A stretch of DNA of 64,000 bases from Methylobacterium sp. J-078 (GCF_022829285.1 NZ_JAKSYI010000069.1:62001-126000), one strand, 5' to 3'. Positions 20,474 through 29,927 are shown, counted from the first letter of the stretch. Translations and numbers: made by a program. Notes: a model not told the origin generated them from the sequence alone.

Positions 20474-21615
20474 ACCGCACCGACCCCTCGCGCCGCCTCG
20501 TTCTGGCCGGCGCACTGGGCGCGCTGGCGCCCGGACTTTCGGCGGCAGCGCCTGCGTCCCCGTCCTGGTCGGCGGATTCCCTGAACGCGGCGGCGGCGCG
20601 CAAGGGGGTCGCCTACGGGTCGGCCGTGAACGGCGTAACCCTCCGCCAGTTGCCCGCCTACGGGCAGGCGCTCGCCCGCGAGGCCGGCATCCTCGTGTCC
20701 GAGAATGCGATGAAGCTGACCTATGCGTGGCCTGCGCCGGACGCCCTCGGCTTCGCCTACGCGGACGAGGTCGTGGCCTTCGCGGAGGGGAACCGTCAGC
20801 GCATGCGCGGACACACCCTGGTCTGGCACGAGGGCCTGCCCGCCTGGGTGGGCGAGCGCCTTGCAACCGGGCAGGGCGAGGCCTTCCTGCGCCGCTGGAT
20901 TGGCGCGATGGCGGGCCGCTACAGGGGCCGGATCGAGGCCTGGGACGTGGTCAACGAGATCTGCGGTCCCCAGGACAGTCGCCCCGACGGCCTGCTCCGG
21001 ACACCCTGGCTCGCGGCCCTCGGCCCGCGCTTCATCGATCTGGCCTTCCGCATCCAGCACGAGGTCGATCCGCGCGCGGCCGGCGTCTGGAACGAGAACG
21101 ATCTCGAACTCGACGCGGACTGGATCGACCGGCGCCGGGTCATGGTGCTCAGGACCCTGGAAGGGCTGCGCGCGCGCGGAGTGCCGATCCGTCGCCTCGG
21201 GCTGCAGGGCCACCTCTACGCCAAGCACCCGCTGAATCAGGAAAAATTCCGGCGCTTCCTGCGCGAGGTCGCGGCTTTCGGCCTCGCCATCGAGGTCACG
21301 GAATTCGACATCAACGACAAGGATTACCCCGCCGACCTCACCGTCCGGGATCGGGCGGTCTCGGATCTCGCCCGGCGCTTCCTCGACGTGGTGCTGGACG
21401 AGCCGGCCGTGCTCAACGTGCTGACCTGGGACATCACCAACCGCAACAGCTGGCTCAACGCCAACCCCGAGCGTCGACGCGCCGACGGCTTGGTGCAGCG
21501 CGCGCTGCCCCTCGACGAGGCGATGGCGCGCACCCCCCTCTGGCACGCGATGCACCGCGCCTTCTCGGACGCGCCCGACCATCGCAAGGCCCGCGACCTC
21601 CTACGCAAGGCGTAG
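20470..21615 (+). CDS. GH10 endo-1,4-beta-xylanase, Tat-exported
   Basis: Predicted to cleave beta-1,4-xylan. The GH10 fold is marked by ENAMKLTYAWP, HTLVWHEGLPAWV, WDVVNE (acid/base Glu) and EVTEFDIND (nucleophile Glu), all intact. The N-terminus NRTDPSRRLVLAGALGALAP carries a twin-Arg motif and a hydrophobic core, so export by Tat is likely. It starts at GTG 20470, overlapping the thioesterase stop by four bases; no ribosome binding site of its own is needed. It has no carbohydrate-binding module. A plant-associated lifestyle would explain it (inference). Confidence 0.92.
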   Translation: MNRTDPSRRLVLAGALGALAPGLSAAAPASPSWSADSLNAAAARKGVAYGSAVNGVTLRQLPAYGQALAREAGILVSENAMKLTYAWPAPDALGFAYADEVVAFAEGNRQRMRGHTLVWHEGLPAWVGERLATGQGEAFLRRWIGAMAGRYRGRIEAWDVVNEICGPQDSRPDGLLRTPWLAALGPRFIDLAFRIQHEVDPRAAGVWNENDLELDADWIDRRRVMVLRTLEGLRARGVPIRRLGLQGHLYAKHPLNQEKFRRFLREVAAFGLAIEVTEFDINDKDYPADLTVRDRAVSDLARRFLDVVLDEPAVLNVLTWDITNRNSWLNANPERRRADGLVQRALPLDEAMARTPLWHAMHRAFSDAPDHRKARDLLRKA

Positions 21616-21655
21616 GGGGGCGTCGCCTGGAGTTGGCGCCGCCGGGCCGACGCAA

Positions 21656-22564
21656 TCAGTTGGCGAGCATCCGGGCCTGCTGCGGGCGCTCGCCCGCCTG
21701 CTGGCGCAGGAAGGCCGCCATCTCGGCGAGTTCCGGCGCTTTAGATCGGAAGGTGACCGAGAGCGCCAGCAGCGTGTCGGAATGGTCGAGGCCCGGATAG
21801 ATCCGCTCCTGCACGGGCACGCGGGCTTCCCGCAGGCGGGCGGCGAGGTTGCGGGTGTTGGAGGGCCGCACGATGGTGTCGCCGTCGCCCGAGGCAAGGA
21901 AAGCCGGCGGCGAGCGCGGACCCGCGAAGGTGATGGGCTGGGTCGCGGCCTTGTCGGAGGCTTGGCCGAACACCTCAGTCGCGGTCCCGGCATCGAGGGG
22001 CAGGAAGTCGTACGGCCCCGAGAGTCCCGCCACCGCGCGCACCGCCCGGGGATCGACCCCCGCGCGGCGCAGGTAGCGTGGATCGAGCCCGAGCATCACG
22101 GCGTTGTAGGCGCCCGCGGAGTGACCGGCGAGCACGATCCGCCGCGGATCGCCCCCATAGGCGGCGATGTTGGCCTCCACCCAAGCGATGGCCTGGGCGC
22201 CGTCGTCGAGGAAGTCGGGGAACTTCACCTCGGGGTAGAGGCGATAATCCGGCAGCACCGTCACGAAGCCCTGCGCGGCCAGCGCCTGGCCGACGAAGGC
22301 ATAATCTTCCTTCGCGCCATTCTTCCAGGAGCCGCCGTAGAAGAACACCAGCACGGGGGCACTGCCTGTTGCCGCCACCGGCGTGAACACGTCGAGGCGC
22401 TGGCGCGGATGCGAACCGAAGGCGGCGTTCTTCAGGCTCAGACGGCCGCCATCGTCCCGGGGACCGATCGCGTCGAAGAAGGCGAGCGGCGAGCAGGCCG
22501 TGATGCCGAGCGCGACGAGCGCAAGACCGATGAAGCTGGCGAGGACGGCGAGAACCCGGGTCAT
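21656..22564 (-). CDS. Alpha/beta hydrolase lipoprotein (carboxylesterase type)
   Basis: 302 residues. The N-terminal hydrophobic signal ends in GITAC, a lipobox, so the enzyme is probably lipid-anchored in the envelope. The alpha/beta hydrolase core shows FFYGGSWKNGAKEDY (oxyanion HGG-like region), GHSAGAYNAVML with the nucleophile Ser, DGDTIV and the C-terminal LDHSD with the catalytic His. It resembles bacterial BD-FAE/carboxylesterases that deacylate small or sugar esters. ATG 22564 has AGAGAG just upstream. It converges with the xylanase and could deacylate xylan fragments (inference). Confidence 0.88.
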   Translation of the reverse strand: MTRVLAVLASFIGLALVALGITACSPLAFFDAIGPRDDGGRLSLKNAAFGSHPRQRLDVFTPVAATGSAPVLVFFYGGSWKNGAKEDYAFVGQALAAQGFVTVLPDYRLYPEVKFPDFLDDGAQAIAWVEANIAAYGGDPRRIVLAGHSAGAYNAVMLGLDPRYLRRAGVDPRAVRAVAGLSGPYDFLPLDAGTATEVFGQASDKAATQPITFAGPRSPPAFLASGDGDTIVRPSNTRNLAARLREARVPVQERIYPGLDHSDTLLALSVTFRSKAPELAEMAAFLRQQAGERPQQARMLAN

Positions 22565-22658
22565 GCATCTCTCTGTTGGGGCGCGGTTCCCCTGTGACAG
22601 GGCCCGCGCGGCGGATTGATGGCGCGATCGGGACGCCTTCGCGCCCGCCCGATCACGA

Positions 22659-23588
22659 TCAGGTTCGCAGGACGAGGCAGGCGCCCCCGACCTGGCGGAT
22701 GCGGCCGCACAGGGTGTCGGCGGCCTCGCGACTCTGGGCCGGGATACGGACACGGTAGAAGGCGCGCGTGCCGCGGCTGCGCAGGCGTGTTCCGATGATC
22801 ATCGGGCGAACATCGCCGATCACGCTTGTGTAGAGCTTCCGTGTCCGCGCGAAACTCTGAAGAGCCAATGCTTTGGAGAAGTTTCCGGCCAGTTGGATGC
22901 CCCAGGGCGCCGCCGGCCCCTCGTTCCCGCCGAGGGCGAACCGGTCGCCCCGCGCGGGAATGCGCAGGGCCGCGGTCACCTTGAGGCAACTCGTCTCGGA
23001 TTCGACCCCGGCCTCAGATGAGTTGTGGCCGCCTGAGTCCTTGGCGGATGGCGCCTTCGGCGCCTCGCCCTCCGGCATCTCGATCGTTGCACTCGGACGC
23101 CAGGCCTCGGCGGGCGAGCCGGTGATCGCCAGCACGTAGTTGCGGGTCTCCGTCGGCAGGCCGCCGATTCCCGCGAGCCAGGCCGAGACCCGGCCGGGGC
23201 CGCCGTTATAGGCCGCCGCGGCGAGACCGAGATTGCCGAATTGCCGGTTGAGGTCGGCGAGCAGATGGGCCGCGTGCGGGATCGCCTGCTCGGGGTCGAA
23301 GGGGTCGGTGAGGCCGCGCTCGCGGGCGGTGCCGGGCATGAACTGCGCGACACCCTGCGCGCCGACCGGGCTGACGGCTCCGACCCGGAACGCGCTCTCC
23401 CGCCAGATCAGCCGGGTGAGGAACGGCACCGGCAACCCGCGCGCCCGAGCCGAGCCCTCGATGAGGCGACACAGGGCCTGCTCGACGGTTTCGGTCGCGC
23501 CCTCGGCGGCCGCGCGCGCAGGGCCGGACGCGAGCAGCAGGGCGAGGAGGAGCAGGATGGCGGGGCGGCCGCGGGGGAGGGCGTTCAC
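22659..23588 (-). CDS. Lytic transglycosylase (SLT domain) with SPOR-like C-terminus
   Basis: Cleaves peptidoglycan between MurNAc and GlcNAc to form anhydro-muropeptides. A signal peptide (RPAILLLLALLLASGPARA) is followed by the SLT domain at about 45-160: RLIWRESAFRVGAVSPVGAQG with the catalytic Glu, AQFMPGTARERGL, and AAAYNGGPGRVSAWL. The C-terminal ~90 residues (WGIQLAGNFSKALALQSFAR..., RVRIPAQSREAADTLCGRIR) look like a SPOR domain that binds denuded glycan at the septum. Divergent from yejF across about 160 bases. Confidence 0.92.
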   Translation of the reverse strand: MNALPRGRPAILLLLALLLASGPARAAAEGATETVEQALCRLIEGSARARGLPVPFLTRLIWRESAFRVGAVSPVGAQGVAQFMPGTARERGLTDPFDPEQAIPHAAHLLADLNRQFGNLGLAAAAYNGGPGRVSAWLAGIGGLPTETRNYVLAITGSPAEAWRPSATIEMPEGEAPKAPSAKDSGGHNSSEAGVESETSCLKVTAALRIPARGDRFALGGNEGPAAPWGIQLAGNFSKALALQSFARTRKLYTSVIGDVRPMIIGTRLRSRGTRAFYRVRIPAQSREAADTLCGRIRQVGGACLVLRT

Positions 23589-23746
23589 GAGGCGGTTGTA
23601 GGGCGTGGACTGCGCCGATCAATCGCAAAGGCCAGACGGCGGCCCTCGCGGCGTTCGCCGATCGGGAAGGCGCGCGCTATAACCGCTCCTGATAGCTGCT
23701 CCTGCCGACATTCGTTTTCGCGCGCATCCCTCGCAGACAGGCCTCG

Positions 23747-25387
23747 ATGACCGACACGCTGCTCGACGTTCAGGACCTGTCGGTCGCCTTCCGGTCGCGG
23801 GAGCGCGCGACGCTGGCGGTCGACCGGGTCAGCTTCACCATCGCGGCGGGCGAGACGGTGGCGCTGGTGGGTGAGTCCGGCTCCGGAAAGTCGGTGACCG
23901 CGCTGTCGATCCTGCGCCTGCTGGACGGGAGCGCGCACCACCCGGGCGGCCGCATCCTGTTCAAGGGCCAGGACCTTCTGGCCCTGCCCGAGCGCCGGCT
24001 TCGGAGCATCCGCGGCGCCGACATCACCATGGTGTTCCAGGAGCCCATGACTTCGCTGAACCCGCTGCACACCATCCAGCGGCAGATCGGCGAGGTGCTG
24101 GAGGTGCATCGGGGCCTGTCCGGCCGCAAGGCGCGGGCGCGCATCCTCGAACTCCTCGAACTCGTCGGCCTGCGCGACGCCGAGCGCCGCCTCAACGCCT
24201 ATCCGCACGAACTGTCCGGCGGCCAGCGCCAGCGGGTGATGATCGCCATGGCGCTCGCCTGCGAGCCGGACCTCCTGGTGGCCGACGAGCCGACGACCGC
24301 CCTCGACGTGACGGTCCAGGCCCAGATCCTCACCCTGCTCGCCGATCTGCAGAAGCGGCTCGGCATGGCGATGCTGTTCATCACGCACGATCTCGGCATC
24401 GTCCAGCGCATCGCGAACCGCGTCTGCGTCATGCTCTCCGGCCGGATCGTCGAGGCTGGTCCGGTCGCCGAGATCTTCGCGCGGCCCCAGCACGAATACA
24501 CCCGGCGCCTGCTCGCCTCCGAGCCGAAGGGCCGCGCCAACCCGGTCCCGGCGGACGCCGAGCGCCTGCTGGAGGCCGGTCCGCTCAAGGTCTGGTTCCC
24601 GATCCGCGAGGGCCTGCTCCGGCGGACCACGAGCCACGTGAAGGCAGTGGACGGCGTCTCGATACGCGTGAGGGCGGGGGAGACCGTGGGGGTCGTCGGC
24701 GAGTCCGGCTCCGGCAAGACCACCCTCGGACTGGCGCTCCTGCGTTTGACGGGCTGCGAAGGCCCGATCGTGTTCCTCGGCCGCTCCATCGCGGGGCTGC
24801 CGCCCGCTGCCATGCGTCCGTTCCGGCGCGACATGCAGGTCGTCTTCCAGGACCCCTACGGTTCGCTCTCCCCGCGCATGACGGTGGCCGACATCGTCGC
24901 CGAGGGCCTGGTGGTCCAGGGCGTCGTCAAATCCAGGGCCGAGCGCACGGCGATCGTCGCGCAGGCTCTGGGCGATGTCGGGCTCGATCCGGCGACGATG
25001 AACCGCTACCCGCACGAATTCTCGGGCGGGCAGCGCCAGCGCATCGCCATCGCGCGGGCCATCGTTCTCAAGCCGAAATTCGTGGTGCTGGACGAGCCGA
25101 CCTCGGCCCTCGACCGCTCGGTTCAGGCGCAGATCGTGACGCTGCTGCGCGATCTCCAGGCCGAGCGCGGCCTCGCCTACCTCTTCATCAGCCACGACCT
25201 GAAGGTCGTGCGCGCGCTGGCGAACCACGTTCTGGTGATGCAGAACGGACGGGTGGTGGAGGAAGGTCCGGCGGAGGCGATCTTCGCCGCGCCGCAGACG
25301 GCCTACACGCAGGCGCTCTTCGCCGCCGCCTTCGACCTCCACAGCGACGCCGTCGCGGATCCCGCCGGCGTGGCGGTTCCGGCCTGA
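23747..25387 (+). CDS. yejF: Tandem ATPase of a YejF-type microcin C / murein peptide ABC importer
   Basis: 546 residues with two fused ABC ATPase domains. Walker A is GESGSGKS in the first half and GESGSGKT in the second; signatures are LSGGQRQR and FSGGQRQR; Walker B is LLVADEP and FVVLDEP. The second half opens [24 protein letters not shown] (in parts KVWFPI, HVKAVDG), typical of YejF rather than DppD/OppD. YejABEF homologs import peptides including murein tripeptides. The partner genes yejA, yejB and yejE are not adjacent. It begins an apparent operon with deoB, 10 bases downstream. Confidence 0.9.
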   Translation: MTDTLLDVQDLSVAFRSRERATLAVDRVSFTIAAGETVALVGESGSGKSVTALSILRLLDGSAHHPGGRILFKGQDLLALPERRLRSIRGADITMVFQEPMTSLNPLHTIQRQIGEVLEVHRGLSGRKARARILELLELVGLRDAERRLNAYPHELSGGQRQRVMIAMALACEPDLLVADEPTTALDVTVQAQILTLLADLQKRLGMAMLFITHDLGIVQRIANRVCVMLSGRIVEAGPVAEIFARPQHEYTRRLLASEPKGRANPVPADAERLLEAGPLKVWFPIREGLLRRTTSHVKAVDGVSIRVRAGETVGVVGESGSGKTTLGLALLRLTGCEGPIVFLGRSIAGLPPAAMRPFRRDMQVVFQDPYGSLSPRMTVADIVAEGLVVQGVVKSRAERTAIVAQALGDVGLDPATMNRYPHEFSGGQRQRIAIARAIVLKPKFVVLDEPTSALDRSVQAQIVTLLRDLQAERGLAYLFISHDLKVVRALANHVLVMQNGRVVEEGPAEAIFAAPQTAYTQALFAAAFDLHSDAVADPAGVAVPA

Positions 25388-25397
25388 GGGCGAAACG

Positions 25398-26618
25398 ATG
25401 GCGCGCGCCCTCCTGATCGTGCTCGATTCCGTCGGCATCGGCGGAGCGCCCGATGCCGACCGCTACGGCGACACGGGTGCCGACACCCTCGGCCACATCG
25501 CGCGAGCCTGCGCGGAGGGGCGGGGCGACCGCCCGGGCCTGCGCCAAGGCCCCCTGGCGCTGCCGCATCTCGCGCGCCTCGGCCTCGGGCTCGCCGCGAA
25601 GGGCGCCACCGGGCAAGTCCCGGCCGGACTCGCGGTCCGGGCGGCGCCGGAGGGCGCCTACGGCCACGCCATGGAGCGGGCCGCCGGCAAGGACACGCCT
25701 TCCGGCCATTGGGAGATCGCCGGCGTCCCCGTGCTCGAACCGTGGGGTGCCTTCCCCGTCACGGTCCCGGCTTTCCCGGCGGCGCTCACCGGAGCGCTCG
25801 TCGCCGGGGCCGGTTTGCCCGGCATCCTGGGGGATTGCCACGCCGCCGGAACCGCCATCATCGACCGCCTCGGGGCCGAGCACGTGCGCACCGGCCGGCC
25901 GATCTGCTACACCTCGGCCGACAGCGTGTTCCAGATCGCGGCGCACGAGGAGAGCTTCGGCCTGGAGCGCCTCTATGCCACCTGCCGCATCGCGCGGGAT
26001 CTCTGCGATCCCTACCGCGTCGCCCGCGTGATCGCCCGACCCTTCGTCGGCGATCCCGAGCGTGGGTTCCGGCGCACGGCGAACCGCAAGGATTACGCGG
26101 TCGAGCCCCCGGGCCACACGCTCCTCGACGATCTCCAGGCCGCCGGGCGGGCCGTGGTCAGCGTCGGCAAGATCGGCGACATCTTCGCGCATCGGGCCAC
26201 CGGCCGCGAGATCAAGCCCGCCGGCAACGCCGCTTGCCTCGCGGCCGCCCTCGAGGCCTTCGCGACCCTGCCGGAGGGCGGCCTGGTGTTCCTCAACCTC
26301 GTCGATTTCGATACGGAGTACGGACACCGGCGCGACGTTCCGGGCTACGCCGCCGCCCTCGAAGCCTTCGACGCGCAGCTACCCGCCATACGGGCGGTCC
26401 TGCGCCCGGGCGATATCGGCATCATCACCGCCGACCACGGCAACGACCCGACCTGGGCCGGCACCGAGCACACCCGCGAGCAGGTGCCGGTCCTCGCCTT
26501 TGGACCCGGGGTCGCACCCGGCCCGATCGGTGCGCGGGACAGCTTTTCGGATATCGGCGCCACCCTGGCCCGGCACCTCGGCCTCGCCTTCAGCGGAGCG
26601 GGAATGCCGTGGATCTGA
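25398..26618 (+). CDS. deoB: Phosphopentomutase
   Basis: Interconverts (deoxy)ribose 1-phosphate and 5-phosphate in nucleoside salvage. The metal-binding and active-site motifs of this alkaline-phosphatase-superfamily enzyme are present: [55 protein letters not shown], and [17 protein letters not shown]. 406 residues is normal. The ATG follows AGGGCG at short distance after yejF, and DUF1192 follows 18 bases downstream. upp further on also serves pyrimidine salvage but is a separate unit. Confidence 0.96.
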   Translation: MARALLIVLDSVGIGGAPDADRYGDTGADTLGHIARACAEGRGDRPGLRQGPLALPHLARLGLGLAAKGATGQVPAGLAVRAAPEGAYGHAMERAAGKDTPSGHWEIAGVPVLEPWGAFPVTVPAFPAALTGALVAGAGLPGILGDCHAAGTAIIDRLGAEHVRTGRPICYTSADSVFQIAAHEESFGLERLYATCRIARDLCDPYRVARVIARPFVGDPERGFRRTANRKDYAVEPPGHTLLDDLQAAGRAVVSVGKIGDIFAHRATGREIKPAGNAACLAAALEAFATLPEGGLVFLNLVDFDTEYGHRRDVPGYAAALEAFDAQLPAIRAVLRPGDIGIITADHGNDPTWAGTEHTREQVPVLAFGPGVAPGPIGARDSFSDIGATLARHLGLAFSGAGMPWI

Positions 26619-26636
26619 GGCGAGAAGGAGAAGCCT

Positions 26637-26828
26637 ATGTGGAACGAGGATGACGGCGGTCCCCGACAGGCCACGGTGCACCGGATCGGTGAACCGCTCG
26701 ACACGCTGTCGGTGGAGGATTTGACCGAGCGCGTCTCCGCCCTGCGGGCGGAGATCGCGCGGCTCGAAGCGGCACGCGACGTCAAGAAAGTGGCCCTTGC
26801 ACAAGCCGGCTCGATCTTTCGCCTGTGA
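26637..26828 (+). CDS. DUF1192 family small protein
   Basis: 63 residues with the DUF1192 pattern: PLDTLSVEDLTERVSALRAEIARLEA followed by a Lys-rich segment and a C-terminal GSIFR. The central part is a predicted amphipathic or coiled-coil helix. GGAGAAG lies before the ATG. The family is small, cytoplasmic and confined largely to Alphaproteobacteria; function unknown. Last gene of the yejF-deoB unit. Confidence 0.88.
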   Translation: MWNEDDGGPRQATVHRIGEPLDTLSVEDLTERVSALRAEIARLEAARDVKKVALAQAGSIFRL

Positions 26829-26962
26829 CCGCTCGGCCACCCGGACTCCACGAGGCAACAGAATAGAAACATTTCCCCCAAACAGGGGATGAAGCCAATT
26901 CCGGCCTGGGTTCTCATGCCGCATCAACGATGTGATGCGGGGCAGTCATGCAGGGGAAATTG

Positions 26963-27190
26963 ATGATGGCGCCGTGGATGCGTCGGCGCATCGCGCGGCA
27001 TGTCGAGCGTGGCACCAGCGAGCGCGTGCTCGCCTGTCTGCTTGGAACGAATCCGACGGAGCCCGCCCCCAATGATCAGCCCGATACCCGGGCGACCGGC
27101 CCCGGGGCGGACCGACCCGATGTGTCGAACGTCATTCTGTTTCGAGCCCTGAACAACGCGGTTGGTCATTCCGCGGCCGGCGCTTCGTGA
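26963..27190 (+). CDS. Small hypothetical protein
   Basis: About 75 residues. The ATG at 26963 is preferred to 26948 because AGGGGA lies 5 bases before it. The N-terminus (MMAPWMRRRIARHVERGT) is strongly basic; the C-terminal part has VSNVILFRALN, a short hydrophobic motif also seen as GNVVFLRN in the open frame before the TetR gene at 18.9 kb. No domain or membrane helix is evident. It ends 18 bases before the convergent LuxR-type gene stop. Confidence 0.45.
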   Translation: MMAPWMRRRIARHVERGTSERVLACLLGTNPTEPAPNDQPDTRATGPGADRPDVSNVILFRALNNAVGHSAAGAS

Positions 27191-27208
27191 GGCCGCGGCG
27201 CGCCGGTC

Positions 27209-28282
27209 CTACCGGATCAGGCTGAAGCCCGAGATCAGCCGCGCCAGGTCGACCTGCCGCGTCACACCGGTCTTGGCGAAGATCGCCTTGACCTGGCTGC
27301 GGATCGTCTCGACGCCGACCTTGTGCTGCGCGGCGAGGATCGCCAGGGTCGCGCCATCCGCGATGCCGCGGGCGATGCGCGCCTCGGCGGCGGTGAGATC
27401 GAACAGACCCGAGAGCAGTTCGGTCCCGGGCACGGGACGGGGCATGACCGGGGTGGCGACCATCAGCAGTGTTCCCCCGCCGAAGACGTCCTGGGCGGAT
27501 CCGCGCATCGGCAGGAGGTGCATGACCATCGCGGGATGTGCATCGCCGGCCGGAACCGCGATCGAGCGGGCCGATAGGCAGGTACCCGCCATGAGAGCGT
27601 CCGCCAGCAATGCGTCGCCACCCGGATGTACCAGGGCGATCCGTTCGCGCTGGTCGCGGATCACGTGGGGGACGAGGCCGGCGAAGGCTGCATTGCGGTA
27701 CTGCAGCCTGCCGTTGCCCCCGAGGATCGCCGCCGGAAGTCCGAGCAACTCCAACGTCTGGACCGATGCATGCGCGCGCTCCAGTTTCAGCCGTGCGGAG
27801 AGCAGGGCGGCGCGCCCGAGATGGGGCCGCAGGGTATCGAGCGCATCCGTGGCCGCGCGCGGCACCGGACCATCCGCGAAACGCCGCTCGATGCTGAAGA
27901 TCAGGGTGTCGCCCGTTGAGAGCGGGAAAGCCGTCGCGACACCCCAGCCGAGCCCGCGAGGCCGCAGAAAGTCTCGGATCAGCACATCCGTCTCGACCTC
28001 CTCCTGGGTGTACACGTCCTCCTCGCGCACGAAGCCGGCGTGGCGGGCGCCCAGGAGTTTCACGGTGCGCTGATTGGCGCGTCCCCAGCCGCCGGACGCG
28101 AAATCCGACATGACCTGGTCCAGGCTCGCGGAGTTGATCCAGCGATGCGCCTTGAGATCCGATGTGATCAGGACCGACCCTTGTGCGCCGGCGATTTCTG
28201 CGAGGTGATCGAGAACCGAAGGCCAAAGCTCTGGAAGAACCGCCGCTTCGTAGATCAGATCGATCAGGCTTTCGAAGTCCAT
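27209..28282 (-). CDS. LuxR-type (NarL-like HTH) transcriptional regulator
   Basis: About 357 residues. The C-terminal helix-turn-helix is typical: LFDLTAAEARIARGIADGATLAILA, VGVETIRSQVKAIFAKTG, ARLISGF. The N-terminal ~280 residues (MDFESLIDLIYEAAVLPELW...) have a pattern common in rhizobial LuxR proteins with no autoinducer or receiver domain; there is a PAS-like stretch (LELLGLPAAILGGNGRLQYRN). Start ATG 28282 is preferred on family grounds; GTG 28354 is in frame. It is transcribed divergently from the TetR gene at 28560. Targets unknown. Confidence 0.85.
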   Translation of the reverse strand: MDFESLIDLIYEAAVLPELWPSVLDHLAEIAGAQGSVLITSDLKAHRWINSASLDQVMSDFASGGWGRANQRTVKLLGARHAGFVREEDVYTQEEVETDVLIRDFLRPRGLGWGVATAFPLSTGDTLIFSIERRFADGPVPRAATDALDTLRPHLGRAALLSARLKLERAHASVQTLELLGLPAAILGGNGRLQYRNAAFAGLVPHVIRDQRERIALVHPGGDALLADALMAGTCLSARSIAVPAGDAHPAMVMHLLPMRGSAQDVFGGGTLLMVATPVMPRPVPGTELLSGLFDLTAAEARIARGIADGATLAILAAQHKVGVETIRSQVKAIFAKTGVTRQVDLARLISGFSLIR

Positions 28283-28559
28283 CTGTCCAGGTTCAACGAT
28301 CACGGCACTGAATTTCCCAAGTCGGGATTCTTTCGAAAGCGGTCCATTGATCACGAAATCTCGGCCACCGACAAGAGATTTGCGCCCCGGAAGACGAGCT
28401 TGGCGATGCCTTTCGAGGAACCCGTGAGGCGGTCGAGAGCGCGGTCAGCTGCGGAGGATGCGGCTCGAAATCGAGCGCCGTCGTGTTAGGGGAAGACGGA
28501 GGCAGGATCCCCGAACCCGCGCGCGGATGCGCGCCGAGGACGGGCCCGAGGAGAATGGT

Positions 28560-29198
28560 GTGCGACACTGGCGGGAAGGACCGGGAGACCGGCGCAGTTA
28601 CCATCACGGCAATCTCAAGGAAGCCCTGATCGAGGCCGCGCGCCGCTTCATCGCCGAGCGGGGGATCGGCGGGTTCACGCTGGTGGATGCCGCGCGCCTC
28701 GTCGGTGTCACGCCCGCCGCCCTCTATCGGCATTTTCGCGGCCGCGAGGCTCTTCTCGAGGAGGTGGCGGGGCGCGGCTTCGCGGACTTGGCCGAGCGTC
28801 TCGCCCGCGCGCTCAACGCCCGCGGCACGCCGCTGGAGCGCTTCACCCGGATGGGCGAGGCCTACCTCGCCTTCGCGGAGGAGGAACCGGGCTACTACGC
28901 GGCGATCTTCGAGACGCGAGGCCTCGCGGCGGGCGAGCCGAACGCGGAAGCCGCTCCCCGCCCGAGTCCCTTCGATCTCTTGGTGGAGGCCCTGCAATCC
29001 ACCTTCCCGGAGGGCTTCGGCGGTGTCGCCCCACGCTTCATCGCCCTCGAAGTCTGGGCGCTGTCGCACGGCCTTGCGACCCTTTCGGCCTCCGGGCATC
29101 TGCCGCGAAGGCCCGGAATGCCCGACAAGTACGAACTCCTGCGCGCCGGGGTCCTCGCCCTCGTCCACGGCGCCGGAGGCCCCCGTGCCCCTTCGTGA
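28560..29198 (+). CDS. TetR-family regulator with WHG-type C-terminal domain
   Basis: 212 residues. The N-terminal DNA-binding domain reads SYHHGNLKEALIEAARRF, then GGFTLVDAARLVGVTPAALYRHF. The C-terminal part (AYLAFAEEEPGYYAAIF, EVWALSHGLATL) matches the WHG / TetR_C_33 ligand domain. The GTG at 28560 has GAGGAG six bases upstream and places the HTH at normal distance; ATG 28527 is also possible. It lies 76 bases before the DUF2852 gene, with a palindrome between them, so it probably controls that gene or itself. Confidence 0.9.
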   Translation: MRHWREGPGDRRSYHHGNLKEALIEAARRFIAERGIGGFTLVDAARLVGVTPAALYRHFRGREALLEEVAGRGFADLAERLARALNARGTPLERFTRMGEAYLAFAEEEPGYYAAIFETRGLAAGEPNAEAAPRPSPFDLLVEALQSTFPEGFGGVAPRFIALEVWALSHGLATLSASGHLPRRPGMPDKYELLRAGVLALVHGAGGPRAPS

Positions 29199-29235
29199 CG
29201 CGGACCGCCCCTTGAAAGCGCCGCGTCGCGTTCGC

Positions 29236-29257
29236 AAGTGAATGTCGTTCACATTTA
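29236..29257. promoter_or_regulatory. Overlapping inverted repeats, candidate TetR operator
   Basis: GTGAA-N5-TTCAC (29238-29252) overlaps AATGT-N5-ACATT (29241-29255) in an AT-richer stretch 18-40 bases upstream of the DUF2852 start. Two phased palindromes are typical for a TetR dimer pair. The adjacent TetR gene is the natural candidate binder (inference). Confidence 0.5.
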
Positions 29258-29274
29258 CATCGGAGCCGTGAGCC

Positions 29275-29733
29275 GTGAGCTTCTCCTCTACCTCCCCCTA
29301 CGCCACCGGGAAGGCCTGCCGCGGCGGCCCCTTCTCCCGCCGGTCCTTCGAGATCGGCGCCATCGTCGTGGCCTTCATCTACTGGTGGCCGCTTGCGGCC
29401 GCCTACGTCGCCTGGAAGATCGCGGGCTACCCGGCCCTCAGTGAGTTGCGCGGATTGGCCGGACGCGGGCTGTCCTGGAATGCCTCTGCGACGCGCTCGC
29501 GCTTCGCGGCGGCCTTCGAGACGGCCAATGGCGGTGGTATCACCGGCAACCGCGCCTTCGACGAGTATCGCCGCAGCGAACTCGACCGGCTCGACGCCCA
29601 GCGCCGCGCCCTTCAGGAGGAGAGCCGCGCTTTCGCCGAATTCGTCGAGGAGCTGAAGCGGGCCAAGGACCGCGAGCAGTTCGACGCTTTCATGCAGAAG
29701 CGCCGCAGCGCGGACACGACCCGCTCGGTCTGA
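29275..29733 (+). CDS. DUF2852 membrane protein
   Basis: 152 residues with the DUF2852 layout: one membrane segment (FEIGAIVVAFIYWWPLAAAYVAWKIAGY in parts: IVVAFIYWWPLAAAYVAWK) at about 27-48, a variable linker, and a charged C-terminal helix FDEYRRSELDRLDAQRRALQEE ... RAKDREQFDAFM. Single-pass inner-membrane protein with a cytoplasmic coiled coil; function unknown. Start is GTG 29275 with GGAG about 9 bases before it. Follows the TetR gene and a candidate operator; a terminator comes after it. Confidence 0.85.
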   Translation: MSFSSTSPYATGKACRGGPFSRRSFEIGAIVVAFIYWWPLAAAYVAWKIAGYPALSELRGLAGRGLSWNASATRSRFAAAFETANGGGITGNRAFDEYRRSELDRLDAQRRALQEESRAFAEFVEELKRAKDREQFDAFMQKRRSADTTRSV

Positions 29734-29760
29734 GCCGCCTATTTCGATCCCGCTCGACCA

Positions 29761-29794
29761 GGGGGCTTCCGGCGCAGGCCGGGAGCCTCCTTTT
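29761..29794 (+). terminator. Intrinsic terminator after the DUF2852 gene
   Basis: A 12-bp stem with G-T wobbles (GGGGGCTTCCGG / CCGGGAGCCTCC), a 6-base loop and TTTT. Confidence 0.65.
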
Positions 29795-29927
29795 CGTCGT
29801 CGTCCGCAGGTCGGACGCCCTCGCTCGTGCTGCCGCGATGCTCTAGGACTTCGGTTCCGCTCTTGCCTCGGTCTCCCCGCGCCCCGGATCAGACCCCGGC
29901 CATTCAGGGCTACGTGGAGATTTCGAT

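Noticed and set aside
20293..21582. A 429-codon open frame on the minus strand
   Set aside because: Antisense shadow of the xylanase gene, whose catalytic motifs are clear.
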